Counted from the stretch's first letter, positions 42,412 through 54,708 are shown. The stretch is DNA of 64,000 nucleotides from Dipteronia dyeriana (GCA_032871835.1 CM065297.1:64095253-64159252), one strand, 5' to 3'. Notes: generated by a model from the letters alone, not told the origin. Translations and numbers: made by a program.

Positions 42412-43555
42412 GGAAACCTTTCCCCATTTTTCCTTGTTTTCCCCATGTAAACAAGTCATCAAGGACGTCTCCAAGTTTTGTCTGCTTACAATGGTTAGGC
42501 CGAATCGTTAGTGTAATATTAACACAGCCGGAGGCATTTCACCAGGTTTTCCTTGATATCATACCCAAGTGTTTTTTCCAGGTAAAATCGGCATCTCGGG
42601 GTGGCGGATTGCTGAGAGTGCTCTATATGCACCCAGTCCGTTCAGCTGGCGCGTAAGGTCTCTAACCCGACTTCTCAGTCTCTCGGGTACCTTTACCCAT
42701 CATGGCAGGTGTCGGCACTGCGAGTTTATCTTTGATAGCAAAGATGATTATTAAAATATTCGAACACTATTCTTGGCTTTTTTATTAATTGATCTAAAAA
42801 TTAACATCAAAATAAAGAATAATTAGAAAAAACTAAAAATATAAAACAAACTAAAAATATCTTAAAAATTGAAAGCAACTAAGCTATCTCCCTGAAGAGT
42901 AGGTTTTTATTTTTTTAGTTAGACCAGACAGTGTCCCGGCTCTTTTCTCAGGATAATTTCTGACTGTTTTGGTTTGATTGGTGTCCTGGCCTTTCACTCA
43001 GGATAATTCCCGACCACTTTATTTTTAAAGCTAAGTTCCACCATCCATGAGCTTGTATAGGGTCTTCGAAAGATAATGTTGATCTTCCCATCTGTCTCGG
43101 CACTGGTTCGTTTTTTTTTCATTGGCTTATCTCCCCAGTTGGGGTCCTTCTACTGATCGTCTGTCCTTTACCATGTTGCTGCTTCATAATTTTTTTCTTT
43201 TTTTGAGAACTCTGTTTGCTAATGTGTTCACTTGTGTATATTCTAATACCGATAAAACAGATAATCCACTCCCTAGAGCCCCGTTTTTTTTTTGGGCTTG
43301 CTAGAGTGTTTCTGTGTTTCGTCTGTTTTTGTTATAGTCGCCAGGATGCTCTTGATTTTTATGGATGTGACCCATTACAATAACTCCACTTTGAAGCTTT
43401 GAGTATTGTTTTCGTAATATTCATCATCTAGATTTGGTCAAGACCGCAACTCTTACTACATCTCCTGTAGTTGATCGACATAGGAATTCCTTTTATGGTC
43501 TGTTCTTGAGGGTTCCCTCGAAGTTTGGTTCTAGCCCCCTCATTCTAGTGCCAGT
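42412..43555 (-). other. M internal sequence, right part
   Basis: No reading frame recognised. It contains two units of the 50-bp array (42920-43020). The last bases before the right LTR are the possible primer site. Confidence 0.6.
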
Positions 43556-44270
43556 TGTTAATAGTGAATTTTGGATGGATCACACGTCGAACAGATGTAT
43601 ATGAGATCACACAATTGCAAATTATGAACAATTAAGGAATTAAAGAGAATACAAAGATTTTATGTGGTAAAACCCCAAGTATGAGGAAATGTCCACAGTT
43701 GTCGGAAATTGGCAAAGGAAGAATTTCACTATAAATAATCGATTACACACTCAATCTCATATCTTCACTCTCATTTTTCAACCCTTTATGGGTATTATTA
43801 GGGTCTTTTTATACATGCATGAAACCCTAATTCATGCTATACAAATAAATAAAGTTGACGTGTTTGAGTCATTTTATTCTTCTTTCCTGTTTTACGGTCT
43901 TCACGCGTTATGTCTCTTGCCCAATTTGGATTCTGGCATTGATAGGGAAATTCACTTCCTTATTAAGGTGTGCTTCGAGACATCTTACTTGAGTAGGACT
44001 CATTCTACACATGTTTGGTAGAATCCACCCGTCGATCTGCCGATCATCTACCAAACCTCGACCAAGCTTTATTCACCCCCGATTGGTTATTCAATCCCGA
44101 CCGGGGTTTTGTCCCGACCGTCTCAACAGCTCTGACCAAGCATCATGAGACCATTTTTGGTTAGTTTAAGTAGGTTTAAGAAGGATGACTTTTTGTGACA
44201 TGGCATATCTAACTCCCGTATCCTTGGATAATTATGCTGACTCACCATTCTTCAGATTTTAACACTAACA
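43556..44270 (-). repeat. M 5' LTR, internally shortened
   Basis: 715 bp, TGTTAATAGTG to CACTAACA. It shares the GTGGTAAAACCCC block, GATTACACACTCAATCTC and a minus-strand TATA box TATAAAAAGACC with the left LTR. It is about 275 bp shorter and strongly diverged. Confidence 0.8.
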
Positions 44271-44275
44271 GTGAT

Positions 44276-44567
44276 CATTACAAAATTTTTATTTTTTTTA
44301 CATTATCTATGACTTTATTTTAAAAATTCAAAATTAAAGCAAAATATGTTACGAAAAATTTGACAGAGTGATTTCGCTAAAAAAATAGTGATAAATAAAA
44401 AATAACACATATAGTGATACATTTAAAATAAAGACCTACAAGCCAATTTTTTTGTAGTGTATAAATTATCACATACATTCGATTATAATTTATTAATTAA
44501 TATTATATTAATAAATTAGTTATTTTTTCCATGACAATGCCATAACAAAAAAAGTAGAATATAGTAC
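44276..44567. mobile_element. CACTA-like repeat L, copy 2, middle part
   Basis: It matches copy 1 at about 25690-25990 and ends GTAGAATATAGTAC, where element N starts. The remainder lies past N, outside the window. Confidence 0.75.
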
Positions 44568-45460
44568 TGTTGACGGCGATTTTTGAATCATTGAAAAGTC
44601 AACCGCCAAACATTAATACGTAGGCAGATCAAAGCTTTGACCAGTCAAATGTTGAATATTCAAAGCTTCATTCTGTGTGGATGCGATACAATTTGTTTGT
44701 ATTTAAGACTAATAATGTAAAAGAGTGGGAAATAAATAATAAATCAAACACAACACATATTTTACGTGGTAAAACCCCAAGACGGGGAAACATTCACGAT
44801 GCCGGTGATAGCGAGAAGAGATCCACTATGAATAGAATAATTACAACACTCAATACTCTCTTTTCTCTCATATGATTGCTCATCATTTTCATCTAAGCCT
44901 CAATTGTTGATGATGACCTTGTTCTTTTATAATGAATACATGGCTGTATTTATATGGTTCGATCTAGGGTGGCCCTAGTTATTGTCGTACGAGTGGTGGA
45001 TTCATTAATTAGAATCTTTGTAGGATTCTAGTAATATAGTCCTTTTAGGACTTATTTCCTGTTTGGTGTTTATCTTTCTGGAAGCTATGAGTTTCTTCCT
45101 AGTTAGAATTCTATGATACTGAAGAGGAAATAGAAATATTCCCTTATTGGATTATGATTCTTAGATTTAGTATCTGAGTGAATCTTCGCTTGATACGGCG
45201 TGTCTGGATAAGGTCATATTTCTTGTTTTGGTCGAGTAGATATCGCTGAGTAGAGATCTTCGCTCATTAAGACTCTTTTTACTGGACGAATTTACTTGGC
45301 GCATATGCTTCTAACTTCCATATTAATTTTCTTGATGACATGTCATTGTTCAATGTCCCTCTCGTTGACTGGTTGACTTTTGATGATATGGAATCACTAT
45401 ATTTCCGCATTACCCGCAACCTTCAATGACGTATCATATTGACGAAAAACACATATAACA
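44568..45460 (-). repeat. N 3' LTR
   Basis: 893 bp from TGTTGACGGCGATTTTTG to ACATATAACA. It carries TTTTACGTGGTAAAACCCC and a minus-strand TATA box ATATAAATACAGCC near 44950. It is of the same family as M and O. Confidence 0.85.
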
Positions 45461-47122
45461 ATACCCCCTCAAATCCACGAGATGAGTTCTGAACGACTCG
45501 TCGAAGGGGATTTGAAAGGTTCTCTGATTTATTTATTTTTACTCTTGCAAACTGATTATCTTCAAGACAGGTTATGTTGCTGAGATACATTTTTAAACCT
45601 CTATGTCTTCGGGATATAGATCAATCACTAATATGCCTTTTGATGCTTTACTGTGAGATGAACTTGCACTTGGTCTGGTCGGGCCATGTCTAATCACCAA
45701 ATGATCAGTCATTTTTTAAGTGATCGGGTTCTGATTTTTTTGTGTGGCTCTCTTACGGGAAGTGCTGAAAGAAATGTTGAGATAGGGGACTTAGATATTT
45801 TCTTTAACTCTTCCTTTCTTATAATTTTTGTCTTGTCTTCAGCAATGCCCAAGTGTGCACTTCTATGCTATATAGATTTAGTACACGGTATATCTTTCTT
45901 CTTTAAGGCCTTCCAACTAGTATTCTTGCAATAAAAAAAGCACTTTGTTTGTATAAACATAATTGAAAATTCTTACTTGCATTTGGTTCTAATCGCGTTC
46001 GATGAACTGTTGTCTCTACGAGCTTTGATTTTTGAGATCTTTTTTTTTTTGAACTAGCCGTGCACTGGGATGAGCTTGGCATATATTTTTTTTTTTGAAG
46101 AGGTAAAGAGCCAACGAGCCTAATGGAATAGCAATGGCGTGTTAAGTATTCCACGAGCTGAATAGATATGGTGAGTTGAACTACCAACTTTTTAATACTT
46201 CACTAGTCATTTAAGTGTCATTTTTTTTTGCTCGCCATGTTTCGACCACCTTTTTCTTATTGCATTCCATTTGCACGAGCACTTTTCTCGCCACCATCAT
46301 GTTCTCATCTTTCTTACCTTTTCTTCTGACTACAGTATTCCATAATGCTTTTATCGCCGCTCAGAATATCCTCTAAAGGCATGTTCCGACGATCTTTTGA
46401 AGTTTTAAGGCTCAAGACAGCTTGAACTTGCTTAGGGTACTTCTAAGTAACGTTTTTCGTCACAAGCTAAGAAAAATGTGGTAGATTTTGTTGCTCTCAG
46501 GAAGGTAAGTTGACGCACTGTGGAGATCGTGCTTTTTGGTATCCACCCCCTAGGCCATTGCCATATATACATATTTATGGCGAGTTGGGTGCTCTTGTTC
46601 TCTAAGGGTTCATGTTGCTCAGAATCTATCCCTAACATAGTTGTCATTTGAATTGATGTCGATGTGCAGAGTAGGAACCATGTTTTAGGCACATAAGCTC
46701 ATTTCTCTTCTTTGGTCGGTCCGAGTAGACTTTCTACCTTGTTTGTGGGCCCGGGTAAAGTTTTTTTTCTTTTAGATAGGGCATTCCGAGTGTTCGCTTG
46801 GATCACCTTGATATTTTTCTCATAGGTTAGATTATTCATTTCGACCAATCTTTCTTATACTCTAGTCTTCTTTTTGGATGATCTTTCGTATAGATCAATT
46901 TTCATTTTGGCTAATCTTTCTTCTAAATATTTTTTATTGAACTTTTTTGTATTTGATTTTAACCATTATTTGTTCTGTTTGCAATTGCTCTCTGGCTTTT
47001 GTACTGCTTGCAAATTGTTCCAGAGGCTTGCTCGGCTAACAGAATGATTTAGGCTCTGGCTCAAGGCAACATGAGTGTTTATTTTGAACCTTGGGGATCC
47101 TAAGAGTATTTAAGTTTATACT
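45461..47122 (-). other. N interior, left part
   Basis: Minus-strand open stretches exist (45903-46187, 46432-46692) but show no known motif. I regard them as chance frames or unrecognisable remains. T-runs and short repeats are present. Confidence 0.5.
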
Positions 47123-48301
47123 TGTTAACAGAAAATTCGCTCAGGATGAGAAATTCCTATTAACACCCTTGAGACCACTTCCACGGAAGTAGTGGCCGGG
47201 ATCGGTACCTTTGATACCTGACCTGTTTAGAGGTAAACGGAAGTCTGGATTATAATAACAAATGGGAGCTTTTATTATTGATTACTCTATTACATGGAAT
47301 TTGCTCTCATACATTATCTAGGACGTAGGAAGGTGGTCGCTTTGTACTTGTCGAATAGTGGAAAACAATGGCGGCCATGTTCTGGATACAGAATTTAGGC
47401 CCTCATCTCTTCTTTTCTTCTCGTCTATCTGTCGTTATCTCTATTTTTCTCTATTTTTATGTTTTTTCTCTATATTCTCCTACCATGCTTGACCTTACCT
47501 TTATATATGGTCCAAGTAGGTTTTAAGTTTGTAAATATCTTGTCGTGATCCCATGAATCCATTCCCTCCTTATCGGGCAGGATTCGTCATTTGAATTTGA
47601 ATTGATACTGGATTCGATAATATCGTTGATAAAGATAAGTTTGTTCCCTTTTTGGAATCAAACTCTTTACTTGCATGTAAATACTGGTCATTACGTGGAG
47701 ATGATCCTGTGTGCACTGATGTCATGATTCTTTATGGAGTTTACTGGACTATGTTTCAGTCCCAGATGGATCTATGCTTCGGTTCTATTCTCGGGAGCTT
47801 GGAAAGGACGTCCTGGTAGGCATTCCAAAGAGGTAACACAGATCTGATTCATTTAGAGGCCCCCTTTCTCCTTGAATCACGGAGGGGACAACGGGCTTCT
47901 TGAGAGGTTGGTAGGCTTCTCGTTTAGGCTATGAATTAAGTTCGACCTCTAAAAGTCTTAACCCGAAGGGGGCTTACTTTGCTTGTCGGGATTCTTTCGA
48001 ATGTTTCTTGAGCTTGGCGACCCCCTGGCTTTCAAGAGGTGGTTAACGAGCTCGACCTCAGGAGCCAAGGTTTTCAGATAGGTGGCCTCGAGAAGCCCAG
48101 GTTCCAGTGTTCGTGTGGGGGCTTGTCCTTGTCGCGCCTAGCTTGATTCCTGATAGTTTTGAAGCAGGGCCGACCTTCCCTACTCCATTGGGGTAGCTTT
48201 ATGGTCTACCCGGGTCTCATGAACATCGACTACGGGCTTTGACTCGGGGCAGGAAAGTGAAAAATTTCTCTTTGACCCCTGGCCAAATTTTACTATAAAC
48301 A
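47123..48301 (-). repeat. E 3' LTR
   Basis: 1179 bp. It is nearly collinear with 57827-59082 but has only a short TTTTC stretch where the partner has a long microsatellite. Confidence 0.9.
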
Positions 48302-48379
48302 GAAGTCCCCTCTGACTTGAACATCGGAGGTAGAGTTAGGGTTAGAGTCATTCCCTGTTTAATTGGGAAAATTTTCTGT

Positions 48380-48390
48380 TATAAAATAAT
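48380..48390 (+). promoter_or_regulatory. Possible TATA box for the E antisense gene
   Basis: TATAAAATAAT lies 300 bp upstream of the ATG at 48680 on the plus strand, just inside the 3' LTR boundary. Use is inferred. Confidence 0.4.
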
Positions 48391-49593
48391 TAGTGAGAAT
48401 TTTTGAACGAAATCTTCTCATTCATTACCTAATATTGAATTTGAATTAGTGTGTTCTTCGAGGAAAAACTGGTCGCGGTATGGCTCTCTCCGTGGCTCTA
48501 GGTGATCTTTCTGAGGATATCATCGAAATCATTACACCCCTAACCTTTATTTAATCCCGGCCTCACCATACCTTTCTTCACACTTTCTTTCAATTTCAAA
48601 TATTCATACTTCCTCTCTCGTTATTCTTTCTAACCTCACCACCGTCTTTCATCTACCTTCAAGCTCTCCTCGTTCAGCAATGTCGAACTCTTCTGATAGC
48701 ATTGAAGGTCTGGTCGAGGGCACTGGCGGCTCTAACTTAGTTCCACGGAAATGGGTGCGAGGAATCTTGAGCGACGAGGATACTTCCTCGACCCGTCAGT
48801 GCCGTCGTTCTAGCAGGAACGTCTCCATCAGCTCTGGTTTCTCGAATTAACCCGATAACCCTCTAGAGTTGGTTGATAAAGACTCTGATGTAGGAGAGAA
48901 GGACGACACAACTAAGAGGGGTCAAGTCACTGTAGTCGGTCCTCTTCAGGTAGGGCTTTCGCCGTTTGATTTTAGGGTCATTCTCAACTCCACTGTTGAC
49001 CCAGACTCCCTCAGTCGCATCAGATCGAAGTATGGCATTCCTGACAGCGTCTCCCTCGTCATCCCTTACAGAGGCTACGACTTCTTCAATCCTCCCTAGG
49101 AAATCCTCCCTATTCACGTGGCGGCCATCGAGAGTGGGGTCAGATTTTCCCTCTATCTTACCTTGCGGCGGTCCCTCAAAGCCTTTCAATTAGCTCATCT
49201 CCATTTGTTGCCAGGCTTCTGGAGGCATCTAATCGGCTTTCTTGTGCTGTAGAGGGAGCAATACGAGCTCAGCAAAATAACCCGGGAACTCGGAGCATAG
49301 GAGTTGGCTTTCCTCTTCTAAATCGAGAGTCTAGCCGGGGTCCCTCGAGGTCAATTCTATGCCAACGCCAAGAACAAGCTCAACTTCATCATCCCTGGAG
49401 CTTCAAGGAAGGATCCAGCCTGGAAAGAGGAATGATAAACCGGCGTGGGATCGGGATTCCTTGCCCGCTGAATCTGAAACAGTGTTAAGGGCAATCCTTA
49501 CCACGAACTACCTGAATTTAAAATACCCCACCCCCGATCTCTTCGATCCCCGCAGGGTGAACAAATATTTGCAGATCTCCGATGCTACCCTTC

Positions 49594-49666
49594 GTAAGTG
49601 ATCTCAAGTTATTATGCTTTAATCTAATAGCTGACTCGCTTCTTAAATCTTTCTTTTTTTTAACAG
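49594..49666 (+). other. Putative intron 1 of the antisense gene
   Basis: 73 bp with donor GTAAGT and acceptor TTTTTTTTAACAG after a T-rich tract, between DATLR and an APASHESQQ-coding exon. Stops lie inside. The boundaries look like textbook plant splice sites. Confidence 0.65.
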
Positions 49667-50198
49667 TTTTGCTGTTGCTCCAGCTTCCCATGAATCTCAG
49701 CAAGCTCGGACCCCTCACCCTCATGTTAGATTGCCCTGATGGGTCTTCTCGATTACCTCTGAGAAAGGGGGGCCTGTCACCCTAGCTGTTGCTTCGTCTG
49801 TTTCAGCTCCATCTCCTACCCTAACTAGGTCTAGGATGGCAATTCTTGAGTCGCGGGCTTCCAATGCACTAATCAAAGGAGGCCCTGCTTCTGAGGTTGC
49901 CAATACGACCACTTCTACCCCTTCATCAGCGGTCCCTGCTACAGTTACCGCTCCTTCAGTTACATAACCCATTGCTCCAATCTACCTACCTGCGCCCCAT
50001 TCAGTTCGGGCTACGGGGGATTCTGAGGCTGGTGTTCTTAAGACTCCCCCTTCTCGCCCCCACCATCTGTCGGGCTCGACTGGCCAAGATGAGGTTCTAA
50101 AGCAGTTCGTGGCATCTTACCCGGGTGGAGGGCTTTCCTGGATGTCTTCAATACCTGTGGATATCATGCTTACCAAGGTGTCTGCCCTCTTGGCCGAG

Positions 50199-50263
50199 GT
50201 AGCCATTGTTTTTGTTTCTTGTGATTGTGAGCTTTCAAGTTTAATGTGGCAATGGGTCGACAG
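50199..50263 (+). other. Putative intron 2 of the antisense gene
   Basis: 65 bp from GTAGCC to GTCGACAG. Skipping it joins TKVSALLAE to VFLLRDQAFQAE in phase 0, giving a continuous helical segment. It is short, so less certain than intron 1. Confidence 0.5.
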
Positions 50264-51048
50264 GTATTCCTTCTTCGTGACCAGGCTTTCCAAGCTGAAA
50301 CTGAAACTGAAAGGGTCATTGGGCTTCTCTCGTAAGCTCGATCTCTTGTAGAGGAGATGACCTCTAATTAGAGAGAAATGGAAACTGAATTGAGAGAGCT
50401 TCGCTGCGACCATGAGAGGATGAAAATATCCTTTGACCAAGAGACCCTTAAGTAAGAGCAGCGTGCTAGGCAAAGAGATTCCTGGAAGGCCGAAGCCAAT
50501 AAGCTGGACACAGAGAATCAAGATATGCATGCTCGGATTGCCAAGCTCCAGGGCGAAGTGGATGCGTCTTTCAGCTAAAGTTATTTCTACGCTTCCTACC
50601 AGGTCGCCAAAGCCCTCTCATCTCTCTTCGCTAATTGAAATAGGGAGGAGATATTGGCCAAGGCCACAGAGATGTCTCACCCCTTAGGTGATGACTTGGA
50701 TCCCTCCAACGTGGATGAAACCAGGAAGAAAATAGCTGGATTAGACATTCATTCTCCTCATTTCGTCTTCCCAACATCGGGTCCCCAAGAGTCTTTGAGG
50801 GGGGCTCTGCCCACGGAGCCAGAAGGAGATCTTACAGAAGCCCGAGACCTCTCCAGAATTGCTTCAGTGGAAGAAACAGCAGGGGAAGAGAGCATGCCAG
50901 AGTTAATGGCTAATCTTCTTGATGCATCCGTACCACCTGAGGTTTTGACGGTGATCGATGAAGTCGTGGAGGAGGACCCTGTCTATCCTGAAGAAGTTGA
51001 GGTGAAGGAGGACCCTATTGATCATAAGAAATTCGAGGTGCATCCTTA

Positions 51049-51769
51049 AAGGGAGGTGGCAGAGGCGGCCGTCAGGTATGAGCGATCACCCGAAGGAGGG
51101 GCAGAAGGTAAAGTTCATCCGAAAGTGGGAGAAGCTGGAGGAGACTGAGAGGATGCAGAAGCTTGAGTGCACTTTCTTGTAGCTTGCTCTGAATGCCCGA
51201 AAAGAGGGGTGGGCATCCCATCTTTACCCGTGCTTGATCATTCATCATTTTAGTTTTTTTTATAGCCTGGAATCAGAGGTTGGGCTCCCTATCTACTGTA
51301 GCCTTAATAGGGAATAGGTTCCCCCCATTTATTAATGAAATTTAACTTTAGATCCGGTTCATATTTTGACTAACATGTACTTGCTTCTTTTCTGATCTCT
51401 CTCTAGGTTCAGCCTTTATTGCAAATTAACTTGGCTTGAGAAAAATAAAAAGATAAGAACATTGTTTAAGCGTGAAAGAAGATAGCCAGCTCGAGCTTTC
51501 CGACTATAAAGACTTGTAGCTCAACGAATTTAGTCGCTAGTCCCCTTGTTTGATCATAGACCTATTATAGTAAGCAATCACATTTACAAGGAGAATTAGT
51601 AACCAGTAATAGCTGGGATATTTAGAGTTTAAGTAAATCGAGCCCTCCATCATTGATCCCCTTTAGGGGGTTGTAACCCGAGTAAGGCATCAAGTAAAGA
51701 ATTGTATAACCCTCTCTTAGGCTAGGAATTGGGAGGGCTTATGTGCTCTTAAACTTAAATCCTTCTGGG
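51049..51769. other. E spacer between antisense gene and tandem array
   Basis: No frame or domain recognised. AT-rich with CCCCCCATTTATTAATGAAA near 51323, possibly part of a polyadenylation region for the antisense gene. Confidence 0.45.
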
Positions 51770-52475
51770 GGTGGTAGCCTAACCAAGGAATCAGAAGGGC
51801 TATCTAGCTATTTCTTGGTCTCGAGGTCTAGATGACAACTATGCTCTTATACTTAGACTCTTCTTGAGGGTGGTAGCCCGACCAATGCATCATGAAGGCT
51901 ATCTAGCTATTTCCTAGTCTTGAGGTTTGGATGACAACTATGCTCTTATACTCAGACCCTTCTTAGGGGTGGTAGCCCAACCAAGGCATTAGGAGGGCTA
52001 TCTAGCTGTTTCCTGGTCTCAAGATCTGAATGGCAACCATTCTTGGGGATGGCAGCCCGACCAAGGCATCATGAGGTCTATCTAGCTATTTCCTGGTCTC
52101 GAGATCTGGATGGCAACTATGCTCTTATACTCAGACCCTTCTTAGGGGTGGTTGCCCGACCAAGGCATCAGAAGGGCTATCTAGCTATTTCCTGGTCTCG
52201 AGATCTGGATGGCAACTATGCTCTATACTCAGACCCTTCTTGGGTGTGGTAGCCCGACCAAGGCATCAGGAGAGCTATTTAACTATTTCCTGGTCTCGAG
52301 ATCTGGATGGCAACTATGCTCTTATACTCAGACCATTCTAAGGGGTGGTAGCCCGACCAAGGCATCAGGAGGGCTATCTATTTATTTCCTGGTCTCGAGA
52401 TCTAGAAGGCAACTATGATCTTATACTCAGACCCTTCTTGGCGGGGGGTAGTGCCCAACCGAGGCATCAGGAGTG
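51770..52475. repeat. Tandem array of about 100-bp units in E
   Basis: Seven or so units built on GGGCTATCTAGCTATTTCC, TGGTCTCGAGATCTGGATGG, CAACTATGCTCTTATACTC and GGTGGTAGCCCGACCAAGGC. One unit has an internal deletion near 52040. It sits just past the integrase end. Arrays in this position are known in Tat-type elements and can seed satellite DNA. Confidence 0.9.
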
Positions 52476-52679
52476 GCGAGGGGATTCCCCGACTTACCCT
52501 TGGTTTTGGGTGGATAATGTCAGATTTTCCACGTAGATCCAAATCATTGTAGAACATAGTTGAAGATGGAGAAAATTAGAAAAACAGGCTTTATTGATAA
52601 GAAGGATGGTGTATATTATTGTCGGAGATAAAAAAAACTGGGTGGAAGCCGCTTGCTCATGAGTCCCTTGTTCAAGGGT
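52476..52679. other. E sequence between integrase end and tandem array
   Basis: No gene seen; 3' untranslated stretch of pol. Confidence 0.5.
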
Positions 52680-53760
52680 ACAATTTTCTTAAATGATCTG
52701 CACTCCAAGTATGAACGATGAGTCGGCCGTTCATATCCTCGAGTTTGTATGCCCCATTACGGGTCACCATTTTTATTAAGTATGGTCCTTCCCATTTGGA
52801 CCCTAGGTCTCCGTCTGACCTCTTCCTGGTATTCAATGTTACTTTCCTGAGAACTAGGTCCCCTTCCTTGAAGTTTCAAACCTTTACCCTCATGTTAAAG
52901 TACCTGGCAATCCGATTCTGGTAGACTGTTACCTTCTCGGTTATTCAATCTTGCTTTTCTTTCAGAAGATCCAAGCTAGCTCGGAGCTTACTTTCATTGC
53001 TCTCTGGCTTGAAATGTTAGACTCTAAAGGAGGTCCATTTGTACTCGATAGGTAGGACTGCGTTAACCCCGAAGGCTAGCGAGTAGAGCGTTTCCCTAGT
53101 AGCTGTTCTCCTTATAGTGCGGTAAGCCCAGAGGACTTCGGAAAGCTCCTCTGCCCTTTTACCTTTCTTCTGCTGTAGTTTTTTCTTCAACAGCTTCTTA
53201 ATGGTTTTGTTCGTGGATTCCACAAGATCGTTGGTCTGGGGGTGGGCTACTGAAGCAAACCGAAGGTTGATTCCCATGCCTTCGTAAAAATCTTTGAATC
53301 GGCCATTGTCAGATTGTTTTCCGAGGTCAACTATAATGGCAAGAGGGGTTCTGAACCTGGAAAATACATTAGTCTTGATAAACCTTGTTGTGTTTTCTTT
53401 CGATATCTGGGAGAGCGGTCCGGCTTCGACCCATCTTGTGAAATAATCAATTGCCACTATAGCATGCTTGGCTTGACCCGGAGCAGTGGGAAGTGGTTCG
53501 ATCAAATCGACTCCCTAGAGAGCAAAGGGGTATGGCAAGCTAAGGGACGACAGCCGCTACGGAAGGAGGTGACTCAAGTTTGTGATCTTCTGGCATGCCT
53601 CACAGGCTTGTACTAAGCTCTTTGTGTCTTGATGGATGGTTAGTCAATAATACCCCATGCGGAGAACCTGATATGACAGAGCCTCCTCACCAATGTGGTT
53701 CCCGCATTACCCGGAATGAACCTCTCTCAAAGCCCACTTGGAGTCTTCAGGGTGCAAACA
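52680..53760 (-). pseudogene. E integrase
   Basis: The zinc-binding domain (about 53590-53720) shows HIGEEALSYQVLRMGYY with a stop in place of Trp, then QACEACQK. The core (53017-53520) has DLIEPLP with the first Asp, IIVDLGKQSDNGRFKDFYEG with the second and PQTNDLVESTNKTI with Glu. The C-terminus (52680-52830) reads GPYLIKMVTRNGAYKLEDMN and HTWSADHLRK, the usual gypsy integrase tail. The catalytic acids are present, but stops and a shift separate the domains. Confidence 0.85.
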
Positions 53761-53934
53761 TTGGAGCAGGGAAAGGGATCTTCCCCTTCAGTATAGGTGC
53801 CCATCCATCAAACAATACCGGACCGAGAGCCTTTTGACTCTCCTAGCTTGGTCGGGCTCTCCGGGAAGTTTTCCATCCTGTAGATAACCAACTCTTAGAT
53901 CCATCCAGCATGGTTGTCGATCCAAGGTATAAGT

Positions 53935-54708
53935 TTACTTACCTGCCACTGTGCTAGGTAGGGGGATCACTTGAAGAGGGACTCCGTAGGGTAAGGTCTG
54001 GCCACCATATGCAGCTATCTTGGCAAGTACGTCAACTCGACGATTCAGTTGTCGAGGTACCTGCTCGATTTTGAATCCTTTAAATATACTCTTGAGTTGT
54101 TGAACCAATTTCAGGTAAGCGATCATATTATCCTCTTTTGCCTAATAATCCCCGGAGACTTGGTTGACCACGAGTGAAGAGTCGCTCTTAACATTTAGGT
54201 AATCAACCCCGAGCTCTATAGCTGCCCTTATTCCAGCTAGAAAGGCTTCGTACTCTGCCTCATTGTTCGTGACTTAAAACTCAAATCTGAAATAGTGGCA
54301 ACACTCAGTTTCTTCAGGGTCGATTAGGACTATGCCTGCTCCTCCCTCAGCTTGCCTTGAAGCTAAATCAGTGTAGAGGATCCACGACTCGTAACCCTCC
54401 AGCCAGCTGTCAGATTCTGGAATCCTCTTAGGGGCTACATCTGTTATAGCGGGGGTTGCTTGGCCCGAAGGTATTGAGAGCTCTGCTACAAATTCTGCTA
54501 GTGCCTGAGCATTTATTGCGGTCCTAGGCTTGTACCTTAAATCAAACCGGGTAAGCTCCAAGGCCCATAAAACCAGCCTTCCGAAAACATCCGGCCTTTG
54601 TAAGAATTGACGGAGGGGTTGGTCAATCACCACTGCTATTGAATGGGAGTGGAAGTAGGGATGAAGCTTCCTTACCGAGGTCACGAAGGCATAAGCGAGC
54701 TTCTTCAA
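53935..54708 (-). pseudogene. E RNase H
   Basis: A polymerase-side RNase H-like segment (RQFLQRPDVFGRLVLWALEL, NAQALAEFVAEL) is followed by WILYTDLASRQ (first Asp kept), NNEAEYEAFLAG, VKSDSSLVVNQV and NRRVDVLAKIA. Stops lie at 54273 and near 54142. It is homologous to the G1 RNase H split by element A and shows what the unsplit domain looks like. Confidence 0.85.

Larger units (their letters stand above)
31869..44270 (-). mobile_element. Non-coding LTR element M (LARD-like), containing element D
   Basis: LTRs at 31869-32858 and 43556-44270 begin TGTT and end AACA in plus orientation. GTGAT flanks the whole (31864-31868, 44271-44275), and L sequence resumes on the far side. The minus-strand purine tract GGATTTGAGGGGGTAA precedes the left LTR. 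TGGCACTAGAATG follows the right LTR and may be a decayed initiator-Met primer site (four transitions from TGGTATCAGAG). Without D it would be about 3.7 kb with no recognisable gene. The LTRs share the Copia-type ACGTGGTAAAACC leader block. Confidence 0.85.
48680..51048 (+). pseudogene. E antisense extra gene (Transposase_28-like) with introns
   Basis: It lies on the strand opposite to pol. From ATG 48680 it reads MSNSSDSIEGLVEG, then IRSKYGIPDSVSLVIPYRGY, AIESGVRFSLYLTLRRSLKA and LHLLPGFWRHLIGFL, the pattern of the domain called putative gypsy-type transposon (PF04195, Transposase_28). After a shift it continues VNKYLQISDATLR and meets a GTAAGT donor. Later parts are Pro/Ser/Thr-rich, then a coiled coil (AETETERV, WKAEANKLDTENQDM) and an acidic C-terminus ending KKFEVHP. 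Stops at several places (after SGFSN, before EILPIH, and others) inactivate it. Antisense extra genes of this kind are known from Tat elements; function is unknown. Confidence 0.72.

Noticed and set aside
45903..46692. Possible host or element gene in the N interior
   Set aside because: Two open minus-strand frames lack motifs, are in low-complexity surroundings and are not kept in M.
49897..50100. Other plus-strand ORFs in the E antisense region
   Set aside because: They overlap the Pro/Ser/Thr-rich exon in a different frame and are shadows of it.
52043..52536. Plus-strand repeat proteins (YFLVSRS...-like) over the E array
   Set aside because: They are frames through the 100-bp tandem repeat, not maintained through all units, with no start context or domain.
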